Both the position numbers and the translations under genes were made by a program. From positions 372,001 through 436,000 of the forward strand of contig NC_060025.1 in assembly GCF_021134715.1 (NCBI RefSeq): DNA of 64,000 nucleotides, in the 5' to 3' direction. This stretch comes from Daphnia pulex. Taxonomy: Eukaryota > Arthropoda > Branchiopoda > Diplostraca > Daphniidae. This document shows, one piece after another, positions 10,748 to 24,000 of this stretch; the stretch's first letter is position 1, and each line of letters begins with the position of its first letter. The notes beneath the pieces are model-generated. The model saw nothing but the letters and a program-made list of their open reading frames with translations. It was not told where the DNA came from and did not search any database.

Positions 10748-13700
10748 TGTACAACTTTCATTGATGTTTTTTTTTTTTTATTTTCTGTTCAATTCTTTGC
10801 TGTGTGCCCCTTGCGGCAACGATGATGAGGTTGAGTGCGTCTTGAACTCTGCCTGAAGTTTCTCTTTATACAAAACGAGGAATCAAAACCAAAAGAAGAT
10901 AACATCGATTTTTCTTGGAAACTTATTTGAAACCAAACAAGACTGATCATAGCATCATGCGTTATAGTTATCAACTACATACAAGCGCACCTGTTTGATT
11001 GAAAACCAATTATTTGTTACGTGTATTTTTATCTGAAAATGATTGGGAAAATAGAAATAAGAAAAAACGAAATGGCCGAAATCAAAGTAAAAACCCTGGG
11101 AAATTTCGCTACATGAGATCTTGCTGTCCTTTCTAGGAAGGGGAAAGTTTGATTTAGGTCCAAACGGCCAGTCACGACTTCAATCGTATCCATCATGTGC
11201 TGGCCAGCAGAGCACCGTAGAAATCCCATTCAAGCGTCACACAGCAGAGAAATCAGGTCTTACCTCTGCTGACATTTAACCAACTTTTGGGGAAAACCAT
11301 CACATTCTGATTGTTCCTTTTCGAGTTGCTGGCCGTTGCAAGAGTCAGAATTGGCTTTTGAATACAACACTTTGTGAATGACTTGCTTGATGTTGCGTAA
11401 CAAAAGAACATAGTGTCTCGTCGGCAAACAAGCTTGACATTTGGCGTCTTCCCCCGCGTTGTACCATATAATGAATAGGCCAGTCTCCAAAATTTTAAAA
11501 AGGATTGCTATTATAACACCATTCCGTGTATACATCAAGTGTGCTGGCCTACGTGTCCACTATAAAAAGACGGCGACGAAAGTCGTCATAATTATCACCA
11601 AGTCTGTGGGATTTTCCCTGGACAAGGACACTGGGCGACATTAAAGGCTGTGTGACAGCACATTTATTTCACATAACCGTATAAAGGAGTGCTTCAACGA
11701 AGATGATTAGTCTGTTTCATTTGATTTGGGGGTGGTGGGTTTTTTAAAAATAAATCTAGGGAATTCCAGTTTTAAATCTGAAAGAGTTCTAGTATAAAAT
11801 ATTTCAAATTTCAAATAACTGCTGACGTTTTCAACTTGATTTGAATGTGCGCAAATTTTCTGACTGCTGCTGTGTTTGGCGCTACACAATGACTTGCAGT
11901 GTTGCAGCAACATGTAGTCACAACAACAACAAAAGAGGCTCAAACATTTCGCATCTTCCGCTCTTGTAATAATATAAGTAGTCTGAAAATCTGGTCTTAG
12001 ATATTGGATAATTGTGATAGAAATTATTTTTTGTAGAGCTACGTATGGCGTACGTGCACACGAAAAAAATCGTGACTAGATTTCCAGGGAATTTCTTTGA
12101 GAATCAGAGTCACACTTATAGGCGGTGTGACAAATGCTCTTTATATGCAATATTAGGCTATAGCCAACATGAATCTTCTATATTGTGCAACACACTTGTT
12201 TTTTGGTTTTTCATCCTATGTTTCTTTGCCTGTTGTAACTTGGCTGTACAAGTGGCAATATTAAAATCTAATGGAATTGACCATCTTCACTGACTACAAT
12301 GTAATAGTTTCATAGTAATTTTACAAAGTGGAATGCTAGAATTTTATTTTATTGATTATTACGTCGCACTCGCATATTTTTTAAAATGTTTTTCATGTTT
12401 TTCTGTCCCCACACATTACTCATATCATATCAGTCTGAAACCAAAATAAGAATAGCCCAAAAAAAACTTTTATTCACACGATATATCAAACTTGTTTATG
12501 TAACAATACGAAAAAGGTAGTGAAGTTGAGGAATTTATTTTATCGTGATCCTATAGCTGCTGTGCGTTAAACAAGTGAATCCAATCAACAGTTTCAAATT
12601 TTCGTTTCTTTTCGGCATTTTTGGCGATTGGGGAAAGTAGCTTAATGTACAGTTAAGTGGTTGTATTGGAAAATAATAATATCTCGAGTGCACTGGACCA
12701 CGCGTTACATATTCGATTACCATAGAACAGCTTGCCGCTAATTTATTTACTATCAAACATATATAATGCCAAGCGTGTTTTCAAGTGCCCCAACGTGAGA
12801 AATTGGACAGTTATTATTATTATTTCCTTGGCAAAGAAAAAACAACATACACCAAAGGGGATTGAATCGATTGGCATTAGTTTTTGTTATTTGTTTTTTT
12901 TCTTTTTCTCATATTTTTAACTTTCCCTTTTCCCAATTTTGTTTTTTTCAGCCATCCTTTCTATTTTCACCATATTTTTCTGGCTGTTATTAGATAAATT
13001 TTTAATCATCTTTTTTCAATTTTCCCGTGGCATTTCCTGATTCTTTCCAGACTTTCTCTCCTCGTCGTCCTCTTTACCTCACTTGTATTATCTTTTCTTA
13101 CCCGCAATTCTTGTATATAGCAAAACAACTTTTGCCCAGCGCTCAAAACGGTATTAACCTGGAGAGAGAGAAACCTTTTTTATTTTATTTTTATTTTTAT
13201 TTTTTTTAAATTCCCAATACAGACGGTGCGGTTGCATCACCCTCGGGTTTTTCCCGTTTTATCCCATCGGCGTACCGATTTTGTCTGTTTGAATGGACAA
13301 TCATAAAGAAAATGACTCACATAATAAAGCAAAAAAGCAAAAACTGATAAAAACGAGAACAAATTTTTATGGGTGTGACACTCTATAACTTGTATATACA
13401 TAACGATGAGGGAACAACATGGAGAGAAAGTCAAGTAACGTAATAACTAAAATATAGACTGTGTGCTGTGCAGCAAAATAGTGTTCCAAAATCGAAAGAA
13501 TGCGGTCGTAAATCGCCATGCCAACAACAACAGTGTGACACCTATAACACAAACAAACCTTCGTGGTGGGTGATTATATAAAAAAGTGTCGAATTTAACG
13601 TGCTGCGCCCGGTTTGGGTGACATGGGTTATTTGTGTATCCGTATCAACACTAATACATTGACAGTGTCAAATTGTTCATCGGCTCTTGTCCCGTCCAAT

Positions 13701-15181
13701 TAAAAAAACCCTTGCTGAAAATGGGTGAGAGAAGAAAGTTTGGTGTTCAAAACTAAAGTTCATATTGCTTTTGTGGCTTTTTAGAAATTTCCATGATCCC
13801 AAATATGTTAGTCGATTGCTTATTTGTTTCGACGTCTAATTCTCTCTGACGTCAGCTAAACAGCGGTACCGTGTTGGGAATAACGCCAACACGAACAAAC
13901 CGAAATTGATCAGATAATAAAAAATCCCTACATGTTCATTAGACTGTAAGGTTTCACTTTGACCTTTTGCCATAGTATACAGTCATAAAATATAGTTATT
14001 AATTACGTAATTAAATTGATATGATTGCCACGGTGCAAAATCATCAATTGATTCAATTTTATTTTTATCTATGAATGGGTTATAGGACTGACGTCGGAAA
14101 AGATTGGATAAATCATTTTCCCTTTTTATATTCAACAATATTAGTCAAACTATTACCAAGTGTATAATATGCAAGATTGACTTGAACCTTGAACGTCAAG
14201 TCAAAGAATTCACCATTGTGTGTGGTGGTGGGTGCGTGCGCTTTGACAAATTAATCGAGTCCTCATTCTTGTAATCCTGGGAATTGCCTCATTCAGTCAA
14301 GGACCAAATAAGGTGAAATTTTCTTGACGCGCGCTCGTGCTTTTTATTTATTTTTATTTCAATGGAAAAACGGTACCGTCAAATCTAAAATAGCACATTT
14401 GTTGACATAGCCTTGAAGCTAATGTTATCCGTCTATGGTATTCTGTTGGCCAATTAGAATTCTTTAGACTGTTTTGATTCCGACCAGTTGAAAATATTAT
14501 TAGGTAACATTTCAAATCCAACTGAAAATATTACTGCATTTAATATATTCAAAAGGGTAAAAATAATTCCAAAAGTCAATAAGACACCTTGGACCGATAT
14601 TATAGTATATATCCTTGAAATTCTTTAGCGAGTTCCTCCGAAATGTTGCGCCGATGAGAATTCATCTTAATAAGCATGCGAAAGGTGGGGGTAGATTGAT
14701 TAGCAGCTGACGCTTATAAAATTCTAAAGGCAATACCAAGTCTTCCGTTATTTGGCTGGCTGCTGCTGGTCGAGGTCAGCATCTCAGCACCGACAATGCG
14801 GTACATACAAATGTCTATAAGCAAATAAGCTGTGTTCCATAGAAAATGTCCATTTTTGAAGGTCGGCAGCGCTTTTGGTTTGTGATGGATATCACGAGAA
14901 GCCCATCATCTTTTTGCTTTCATTTCTATATAATAATGTGTGTTGTGTGATGGCTTGTGTTTGCAGAGGCGTCCAGCACTGCAGCACGTTGAATTGCGCA
15001 CGTCTAGAAATAAGAAAAAAAAAGGAAATAAAAGGCGAGTAGATAATCATTTTGGCTATGCGGAATCCATATACGATGAGGAGACATGCGGAACGAGGGG
15101 GGGGGGGCCATTCCGGATCTAAATTGCTCTCAAGGTGGACTAGCTATACATTTCAAGGTGGATTAGTAAATTTAGCCTAAT
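10748..15181. other. gene-free stretch
   Basis: Only short, compositionally biased frames are present. A full CRE palindrome occurs at 13847-13854. No RNA gene or transposon protein was recognised. Confidence 0.5.
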
Positions 15182-15436
15182 ATGTTGGCATCAGTTTGGC
15201 ATCAGCATCAGAATAGATTTGTTGTATCGAGCTTCAGTGCTGCTGATGGAAAGGTGACATTTGAAATTCGCGGTTATCCAGCAATTGGTTTTATGAGGTT
15301 AATAGAGCAGCTCATTCAAAATGTGGAGAAAACGACTGAACTGCTGATGCAGTTGAAATCCAATGAGAAAAAAGTGACCCAACCCATCCAACCCTGCCAA
15401 ATGAAATCACCTGACAAGTTGAAAACTTGCATCTAA
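15182..15436 (+). CDS. unrecognised 84-codon open frame
   Basis: This frame starts at an ATG and ends at a TAA. Its composition is more protein-like than its neighbours: residues about 38-62 have the heptad-like spacing of an amphipathic helix (FMRLIEQLIQNVEKTTELL), followed by a lysine-rich tail. I do not recognise a family. It has no visible signal peptide, no partner genes nearby and no clear splice context. It may be a fragment of a decayed gene or chance. Confidence 0.2.
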   Translation: MLASVWHQHQNRFVVSSFSAADGKVTFEIRGYPAIGFMRLIEQLIQNVEKTTELLMQLKSNEKKVTQPIQPCQMKSPDKLKTCI

Positions 15437-18400
15437 TTAAAACGTTCAACAATTTCTCCTATGCTAATAGCATCGGAACTTTGGTAGCTTGCCATTTTTG
15501 TCATCCAATTTTGAAGAATCGAAAAGTTGTTTTGCGGCAATAAACATCAGTATACAAGAATTGAAATGGGTTCTATCTGATTGGTTAGCAACAGCTCCTG
15601 TTTGATACAACGAAAAAGTTTGCGATCTCGAGAGTCAAGAATGTCCAGGTGAAATCCGGCATGTGTGTGTGTGGTTTACGAGATTGGCAACCGTTGCCAA
15701 TCCCCTCGGTTATATATATTGGCCAAAGAAAATAAAGGAAAACAAAAACGGGTTATTCTCAATGGCGTTGACAAATACGGAATTCTCGAGTTTCAATGGG
15801 CGTGGACCAGCGTTCGATATGTTGTAATCGTCCCCGTTTTGATTGAGCATTTTCACCTAGTCATCAAGCGCCTTCTGGCTAAACCAATAACTGTTGGTGA
15901 TGGCACACAGAACGCCATCAACCACAGCACCTTTAAATAAAATCTGTCGGCTTTCGATGGCATTATTTGCAATTCGACTGCAAAAGCCTATAAGGCTAAA
16001 CCAGCACCAACCAGAAGGACATTGCTGATCGTTTCCTGGAATGGGAGAGCTGATGTGCTAGCGCTTTCGGTTATATAATCGGTAGAACTGATATTATTCT
16101 CTGCGCTTCGTTTGAAAAGGGAACGGCAGAAGCAACTGCTGCTGGCCAAGTTGGGTGCCGCTATGTGAGAGAGAAAATGCTCAACATTGGGTCTGGCTGC
16201 TGTGTGTATAGCCAAGAAAAATATGAATGCCGCGGGAACTATACTTGTATAGGACGCTTGAAATATTTGCATACGACGACGACAGCAAACAGAAGCCGAA
16301 AAAGAGAGAGAGAGATGCCATCCATTCGTCGTCTTCAGCACAATTGATGCCGCCGATGAGACGAGAGTTTTCCCTTTTCTCCATTTGTCGTCCAACTCGT
16401 CTACTTATGCAACCATTTCCAACCCAAATACCGGTACACACAAACACAAGAGTTATATTAATGTCTATACAAGCCCAGTCCCCCAAAAATGGAAGGATGG
16501 GACCGGGTCAAGATGGATGAAATCGTGCGGATGATTTTGTCATATTAGAGATACCATCACCATCCCCACCGAAAATAATACAAATAAAAGGGGGCTGTTA
16601 TTTGAAATATCGCGTGTAGATGTACATCGGTATAAAGAAGTAAATACCTTTGATGTTGGAGAAAGATTATCCCCTGTGGATTTTATGTACGTTGTTTGAT
16701 GCAACACCGTCCCACCATCCGCTTATTACCTGCTGCTTAATATGGTGCTGGCGATAAGCACCTGCCGCTGATCACGTGTACGAGAGTCTATAAGAAAAGA
16801 AAAAAAACGAATCTTGAATGGCCACTTTCCATTCTGAATCACGTGACACGCGTTAACTCGTCACACAACACAAAAGGATATCACAAGAAAAGAAAAGAAA
16901 CGGGATTGGCAGTGATTATTATTAACAAGGTCTTTTTTCTAGGGCTATACATGTTGGCTAGCTAATCAAATCACGCTCGGCAGCCCACTGTCAATTTTTA
17001 TTAATGAATTTTCAAAAGTCAAATATCTCTATATAGCAAATGAGTGTACGGCTGGTTTTTTAATCCTTCAGTGCTCCATTTTGATTGATGGATTGGACTT
17101 ATTGGGCTGACCTACATCAATATACGGTTGAGTGTGTATAGGGTGTCCAGTCAAAAAGGAGAAACAAACTTCCTACTTCTACTTCAAAGTTCTAACGGAA
17201 TCTCTCCAGCGACAAGCCCAAGGCATTGCCCCCCAAACATGTATCCATGATATTTTATATGCAGCAGCATTAATTAAGGACATGTAGGAATTTTTGGGAA
17301 CAGATGGAATACGACTGATTCTCTCTAGCTATATCGACCAGCATTTTTGTATAGGCTACATGCAGTTTTCTATTTGATATTATTTCTGTTTGTTGCTGCT
17401 TTCGTCTTTTGTTTTTTCCAGTTTTGGCAGTTTCCAAATATAATCACCAAGCGATATAAGCCTCTGTATTTCTCCAGCGTGATGAGATGTAATTATTTGA
17501 TGTGTATGGGCTTTATACTTTCACTTCTTTAAGAAACAATCTCAATATAATTTAAGCGCAGCATTGATGCATTTATTTTTGTTATTTTTTTGCGCCATAG
17601 TTATAATGATTAAACAATGATAGCTGTACAACCTGGCTTATTCTTGGATGTATATATTTATATTCTCTCCGGCCTGCTCATTCGTATTCTTCGAATTCAA
17701 CATGTCGAAAGTGAAATGCTGGCGACTCGACGACTACTTTTGCCGCGCTATTCAAGAGAAAATAGCATTGTAAAGGCTTGGGGAAAATTGGAATGCATAA
17801 TTAGGCGAGATTATTACGATATCTCGTTGGCGATTAGGTGTGGGCCGCTTGCCGACAAAAATAAAAGACGAATCAATTCAATCTGCGCCGCCGCTGTATA
17901 GCTAGATTAGTGCTGGCATTTGCAGTCGAACCTCGTCTGTTTTGCAATGCTCCGTTTTTGAATATTGATTAAATGAAATTCGCCGAATTTAACATAGTCA
18001 TACCTGCTCGGCAGCAGCCACTGTGCTATAGTACTATGCATAATAGCCAAAAATCTGGCAATAAATGGCTATCGACTATAATAAAAATGAATGGTCGCAA
18101 ATCGACATTGATTCAGGGACGGCCGTTATTACCTATGGCTTTATAACATCGCCATTTTTATTCTGGCGTTATGTTAACAAATGTTGACGGCTCCCTATAT
18201 GTGTCTATCGGTACTACGACTTGTCCTGATTGTTCTGCCATTATAATAAAATCTGCACGGCGATGATGAGAATCCATCCCAAATCTACGATGAGTAAAAA
18301 AACAAATCATCGAAAAATCTACCACCTTTCACTCATCACGTTCTTGCAATTTTATCTTTTTATATCCTGCCATATCAATTGGAGGAACGAAAGGGAAAAC

Positions 18401-20029
18401 TATAGACGCGTATTATAACGGGACCCGGTGCTGGTGCAGTTCTCAGAGCCAGTCGATTAAAGATCGATGATAGCCGAAATAACGTTCATTTATTATTCAA
18501 AACGGCAGCGATCCTGAAACCTTGGCTTCAACAAAGGTTGCCAGTTGATTAAATATAGGCCTATATCATAGATAGATAGATAGTCCTTGAAATCCTGTTT
18601 GAATGCGACCTTATAAACGTTCGAGTGTGATATGCTGGTTGAGTTTGACTTCAAGGCTTGTTACACGAGAAAAATAAAAGGCTAGTTTCCAACTGTATAA
18701 TATCATTCACTATACGTCATCACGGAGTTTGACAAGTTGCCAAAGAAGAGCCTGAAGGTTATGTTGTGTAGGACTACTATAGGCCTGTCATTATTTCACT
18801 ACACAGCAGCACAATTTCATTCATATTATCTGCTGGGTTGTATAGCCGCTCATTTGATGTGCCCTCCAGACTTGCCAATAATATAAACGTCACAGTCATA
18901 AATATAGGGTTCTAGGTCAATGGAGCCGAGTCTAATTACAGACGAGTGCTGGTACGACGCATAGACTAAAAATAACGACAAGTCGAACACTTTCCAAGAA
19001 GAATAAAAAAATTAATTTTTTCGAAACATCTCGTCATGTTTTTTGGACCATCATTCTTCATTTGTCGCCTTTTTACTCTGGTAAGACAATTTCTACCGTT
19101 TCAATTGCATTTCTTAAATTTATTTATTTTTCGGAGGAGCTTTTTTTCGTGTAGAATTCCAATTTTCAGTTCAAAGGCTTTTGCTTTTTAAAACAAAAAT
19201 TTCGTGCGATAGAAAACCGTTGGCCTTGTTGCGAAGAAGAAACGGAACTCTCGAGGCCAAACAAGGAAAAGAATATAGCTAGAGAGAGAAAACAACCAGC
19301 AAAAACAAGAAATATATATACAATGAACGATGTATAGCGGGAGTGCTGGGGAGGGCAGAAAAAAAAAAACGAAATTAACCCAGCCAGAGACCTTTTGGCA
19401 TTTTGCCTTTGGAACGCTGAGACTGCACGTCAATCAATGCGCGCCGACTCTATTCTCGGAACTAGTGAGATTTTATATACGGAGAAAAAAAAACACCAAG
19501 GCAACATGCTGGCGGGAGAGAAACACGCGCAAGCGCATAATCACGACCGTAGATGATTGGCGGGCGCAGATTCTCGGGAGATAAAATACCAACTGACGGA
19601 TATGCACCTGCCGGCTGGTATGTTATCTTTACGGTGGCAACATCATCACATGATTAGAAACAAACAAAAAACAAACAAAAATAAATATGAAAAAAATAGA
19701 TTCACCTCCAAAAATGAGCACGCGTTAATTTCCCGCATCACATTCAGAGAAAAAATAATAATTCCAATCGGATGTCTGGTTGTCGTCGATTTAATTCTAA
19801 TCGATATCTTATTAAGTATTGATAATTAGACGATTAGTGTCGTCTGCTGTCCTGTCGTTTTCGTTTAATACCAGTGTAAAACAGAACAAGCATGATACAA
19901 GTTTTGAAAAGGAGACTAATTAACTGTTTAAGGTTTCAAAGGAAAACAAAACGATCACTTTTTTTGGACGTAACGAAAATGAAATTGCAAAAATGTGGCG
20001 AAAAATAATAATGCGAAATTTGGTGTCGA
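15437..20029. other. gene-free stretch
   Basis: AT-rich sequence with a short GATA microsatellite near 18568-18583. Two CACGTG E-boxes occur near 16785 and 16844. No conserved coding exon or RNA gene was seen. Confidence 0.5.
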
Positions 20030-21062
20030 AACTTTCCATGCTCTCCATGCTGTTTTTGGCGGGTAAATACTCGGAATGAATATGGGATGACTATGGGAGC
20101 TGAATTAGAAGAGTTCAACTTGTTCCAAGTTTGTGAATTAGTTCTTTCTATTTGCATTATTTATCCCCTTGTTGATGCATGGCAGTTTGTTTGCGCTACA
20201 ATGTAACCTTTTCCTCTGTGCAGGTATGAGACCTGAGCCAGCCATCGTAACAGCAAAGTTTTGCTTGTGCTGGACCGCCAGTCACATATGATTTGACTGA
20301 TGATGACCTCCTGCCATCAGCAACTATCACAGTGTCATTGCTTAGGTAATAATTTTCGTTACTTTTATTAACCTGCGTGTGACCTGCCAGATTAATGATG
20401 CATGACTTGCATAATTTCAGTGTATTTCAAGAAAACCTTCAATTCACCTGTTTATTAACAATTAGGGTATACTGCTGTCTTATTTTTCAACTTTTTTTTG
20501 CTTGTTATTGTTTCTGAAAATATTTTTCGTAACTCATTGTTGGAATTTTTTATTTAGATAAACAGCATCCCGTTCCATTGGAAAAACTACCCAGCTGTCG
20601 ACCGAGTTCAGGATCTCTCCTTTTCCCTTTTCTTTAAATGTCCTCGTGTATGCCCATGTGAATGTGGGTGTATTCACGAGGACTCCCTTTTTACACTATC
20701 CCTTCTGTTGGATTCAACTTTCCTGTGGACGAGAGCGACTGTAGATGCTTGGCCGTATTTCCCAGGCTTAAAGGTAGGACAAGTTCATTTCTATCCTTCC
20801 TTTCTGGCAATTGAGTGGCGTTGATTTTACATAGTTATGGAGTACGATTATTCCTGGGCCATTGGCTGAAACTGTTTCATCTTGCTGTTTTTTGTTTTTC
20901 TCAGTCATCTAACTAGCTCACGTGTAGAACAACTGCAGATCAGGCCTGTTTTTGTAAAACTTTGTCTGTGGCTAAACCATCAAATTCAGAAATAGTTGAA
21001 CTTGAATCAAAGTGCAACTTGAACAATTTGCCACCACACCGGCACTTCCTGGTTGGGGTGGA
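20030..21062 (+). ncRNA. hairpin-exon unit, copy C
   Basis: This third copy lies about 15 kb from copy B in the same orientation. It has a 5' block near 20037-20100, the GATGCATGGCAGTTTG block near 20174, an exon at 20224-20345 (acceptor GTGCAG, donor GTAATA) and the hairpin exon at 20558-20773 (acceptor ATTTAG, donor GTAGGA). Similarity to copy B runs to about 21060. Indels between B and C shift any reading frame downstream of the hairpin while splice sites remain. A spliced noncoding RNA family or a domesticated repeat are the main readings. Confidence 0.5.
20640..20683 (+). other. conserved 44-nt hairpin, copy C
   Basis: It differs from copy B at three positions: one C-to-T in the inner arm opposite G (wobble, pairing kept) and two within or at the edge of the loop. 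Flanking sequence is clearly more diverged than this core. Confidence 0.5.
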
Positions 21063-24000
21063 TCAGACCGTCAGCAGGTTAATCTGAAATCTGTTTTTCC
21101 ATTTTATTATTTATTATTTTTTTTTGCCTGGATCAATCAACCCCTACAAGGAAGAGAAGCCAACTCAATAGTGACTCTACCAGTTGGAATAGTTGTTGTA
21201 TGCCAAGACGATGTTGTCGGTAAGAAATCCAAACATTTCCAGATTTCGCACGCAACTTGGAAAAGGAGGATCTAATGGGGAATGAGGTCCTCTCTACATG
21301 ACACACATTGTAGAGAGCTTATTCGATTCAGTAGGGAAAGAAGTAACGGCAGATGAGTGAAAGTTGACGAGCAACTCGATGGGAGATTTCAATGGGCCAT
21401 ACGAATAATTGATTTCTGGTTTTTTTGGTTCTTCTCTCTCTAGAGATAATGTGAGCCCTTATATTCATCTTTTCCCTTTTTCTCCTAAAATCAATGCGGC
21501 CTGATTTTGTTTCATTGATTTATTCTTCTTCTGGTTGTTTGTCGAGATCGCCCCGTACCAGATAGTCGATTCAATCAGGTCTAGAAACAAAAACAAAACA
21601 AAAATGTAATGAGAAAACCTGTCTTTTAGCGTGTGCCCCGGAGAAAATGGCCAAGTTGCGTCAAGCATTTCTTCGTTGTTACCAACGGCCAATGCTCACG
21701 TGAACTTTGGTTGACAACAATCAGATTCAAATCTTTTTCGTCCTTATTATAATACCGATGGCCCATATACCGTTTGTTTTTTCAGGAATAACTTTTCGCA
21801 ACTCCTTTTTTTGTTTTTAATTGGATAAATCTGACCACTTTCCATTGTTTGATTTTGCGAATGTTGCAAAAAGACAAAAGAATTTAAGGGCGTGAATCAT
21901 ACGCCACACATGGCTATAGACTTCGCCAGTGCCCATCGGACATGTAAAAGATTGCCAATGACCAAATTGACAAAGACGTTGATTGCCATCGACGGTTTTG
22001 CCGATGGTTGAAATTGATTGGCATTTTTCGAGTGCCGTTTTCACTTTTTCTTTCTCCCCGATTGTTTTTTGTTCTCCACCGTCGTCGTCGTCGTCGGTTT
22101 GGCAAGAATCCAAAAGGAAATGAGTTCTCGTGTCCAGCGTGAGAGAGTTGAGACACACTGCTGCTGGTGCTGGCAGAGATATGACAAAAACAAAAGCAGC
22201 AAAGACAAAACAAATGGGGTAGACCAAAAAACATTCCGCCCAATCACAGTCGAGTTGCCATCAAGTGAAACTGCTGACCCAGTTTCAGTTTCAAGTTGCT
22301 GCTGGCCGCCAGCTCCTAGCGGTATTTGGCCAAGCCTGTTTTTATTTTATCTTTTGATTCGTGTAGATTTTTGTGTGTTGATTTATTCGGCGCTGTTGCA
22401 TCGTATCAGGCGCCCGCATCACCACCAACTCTTGCTCTCATTTCAATGTTAACATTGACGCCATGCGAAGAAATGTAGAAACAGATGGCCATTGGCTTTG
22501 AAATTCAGAAGAAAATAACTCTGCGGATAGGCGCAACAGCTCGGCGGTTGGGTGCGCTTTCGTTTATTCCTGGACATCAACGAGCGAACACCAAATGTTG
22601 TTGGTTATTATTAATTTTTTTCCTACCGACAGACTCGACCACGGCCACCCGTGACAGTGAAAACGGGCGTCGAGGAAATTTTTGTTTAAATCCAACCGCC
22701 GTTTTCTCGTTCATTCATTCCCGCGCTGGGGCCTGGGAAAATGTTTCTGGTTGGCTTTTTTGCCATTGTTTTCATTTTCTTTTCTCTTTCCACTCGGAAA
22801 ATATTTTTTTCGGTTGTTTTCTTTTCTTTTTCCCCCCATTTTTATACGACGCATATTTTTTCGCTGAGACTTTTCATAGGAAATGTCAAGGACGCATTGC
22901 GCACGCTCATTTCCTCCGAAACTTTCCATTTCAGAGCCGCTAGATTTTTTTCGTTTTTTTTTTATCGTGTCGCTTTTTTTTTTGTTGTTATTTTGGCGTG
23001 AGCGTGATTCGTCTATTGCCGCTTCGTTCCTTTTTTTCCTGATCTTTTCCGTACTGTTTTTTTTTCTGTTAGTTGTGTGTCGGCGTTACCCATGAACTGC
23101 GCAGCGACGTGAAATCTTTTTTTTTTCTTCTCTACCGTTATTTTTATTGTCTAGCCACAACAGCAGAGAGTGTGTCACGACCGCACAATTGCTCAGGAAG
23201 TGTTACACGCAATGGGTATATGTTTCGATTCCCCCCTCCATTTCTTCTTCTTCCCCGCAGCACCAGAGTTATTATACAACACGGATTCATTTTCTGCGTC
23301 TATTTGGCCAATTAGAATCTCTCTCTTTCAAATCTCATCGCCAAGGCCGAATTTGTGTATTAATTAAACGATAATCGGCCAACCGATAATTGATTGAACG
23401 CCGCCCAACTGAAAAAATTTTCAAAATTCCCAAAATTTTAAAAGTTAACGTCTTGATCCATCGCCATGACAGCTTGTTCACACCACCATTTGCGTAGGCC
23501 TATACATCCTCCACTACAGCATAATAACAATCAATCTAATGGGGAATACACAAGAGGAGATTTCTAGGAAGCGCTTGGACCGATGGCCAAAATGCGGAGG
23601 GGAATTTCTTTTCACGCCTACACACACGCAGACACTTGTAGAGAGTGCGTGAATCGAAATAAGAGAAACGCTTGTGTGTGTGTGTCTACGACAACAAAGA
23701 GGCTCGTTTATTCGGAGAAACCCCATTTGGCACTGTGTGCTATGGGTCTTATTCCCTTTAGACTTACGGACGAGTGAGAGCTCTTTAACCGACACTTTAA
23801 CTGAAGGGAAATTCATTTTTTTCTTTTACTTCACGCCAAGATTTACGACACTAGGACACTCCCCCATAGTCTGTTGTATTCAATTCTATTGTTGCGGTTG
23901 TGTTGGATGGTTTGTTTGCTCTTGCTCTTGCTCAATCATTTAGTACTCTAACGACTTTAGAGCACGGAACGTTAGCGTCCACTTAACCGTACACACTCTA

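Noticed and set aside
20310-20345. miR-2-like seed (TATCACAG)
   Set aside because: Only the seed matches; the rest differs and no precursor hairpin surrounds it.
22018-22943. Overlapping frames of 130-152 codons
   Set aside because: Both strands are open through low-complexity T-rich or A-rich sequence, and the peptides are Phe/Ser/Lys-biased with no family features; compositional artefacts.
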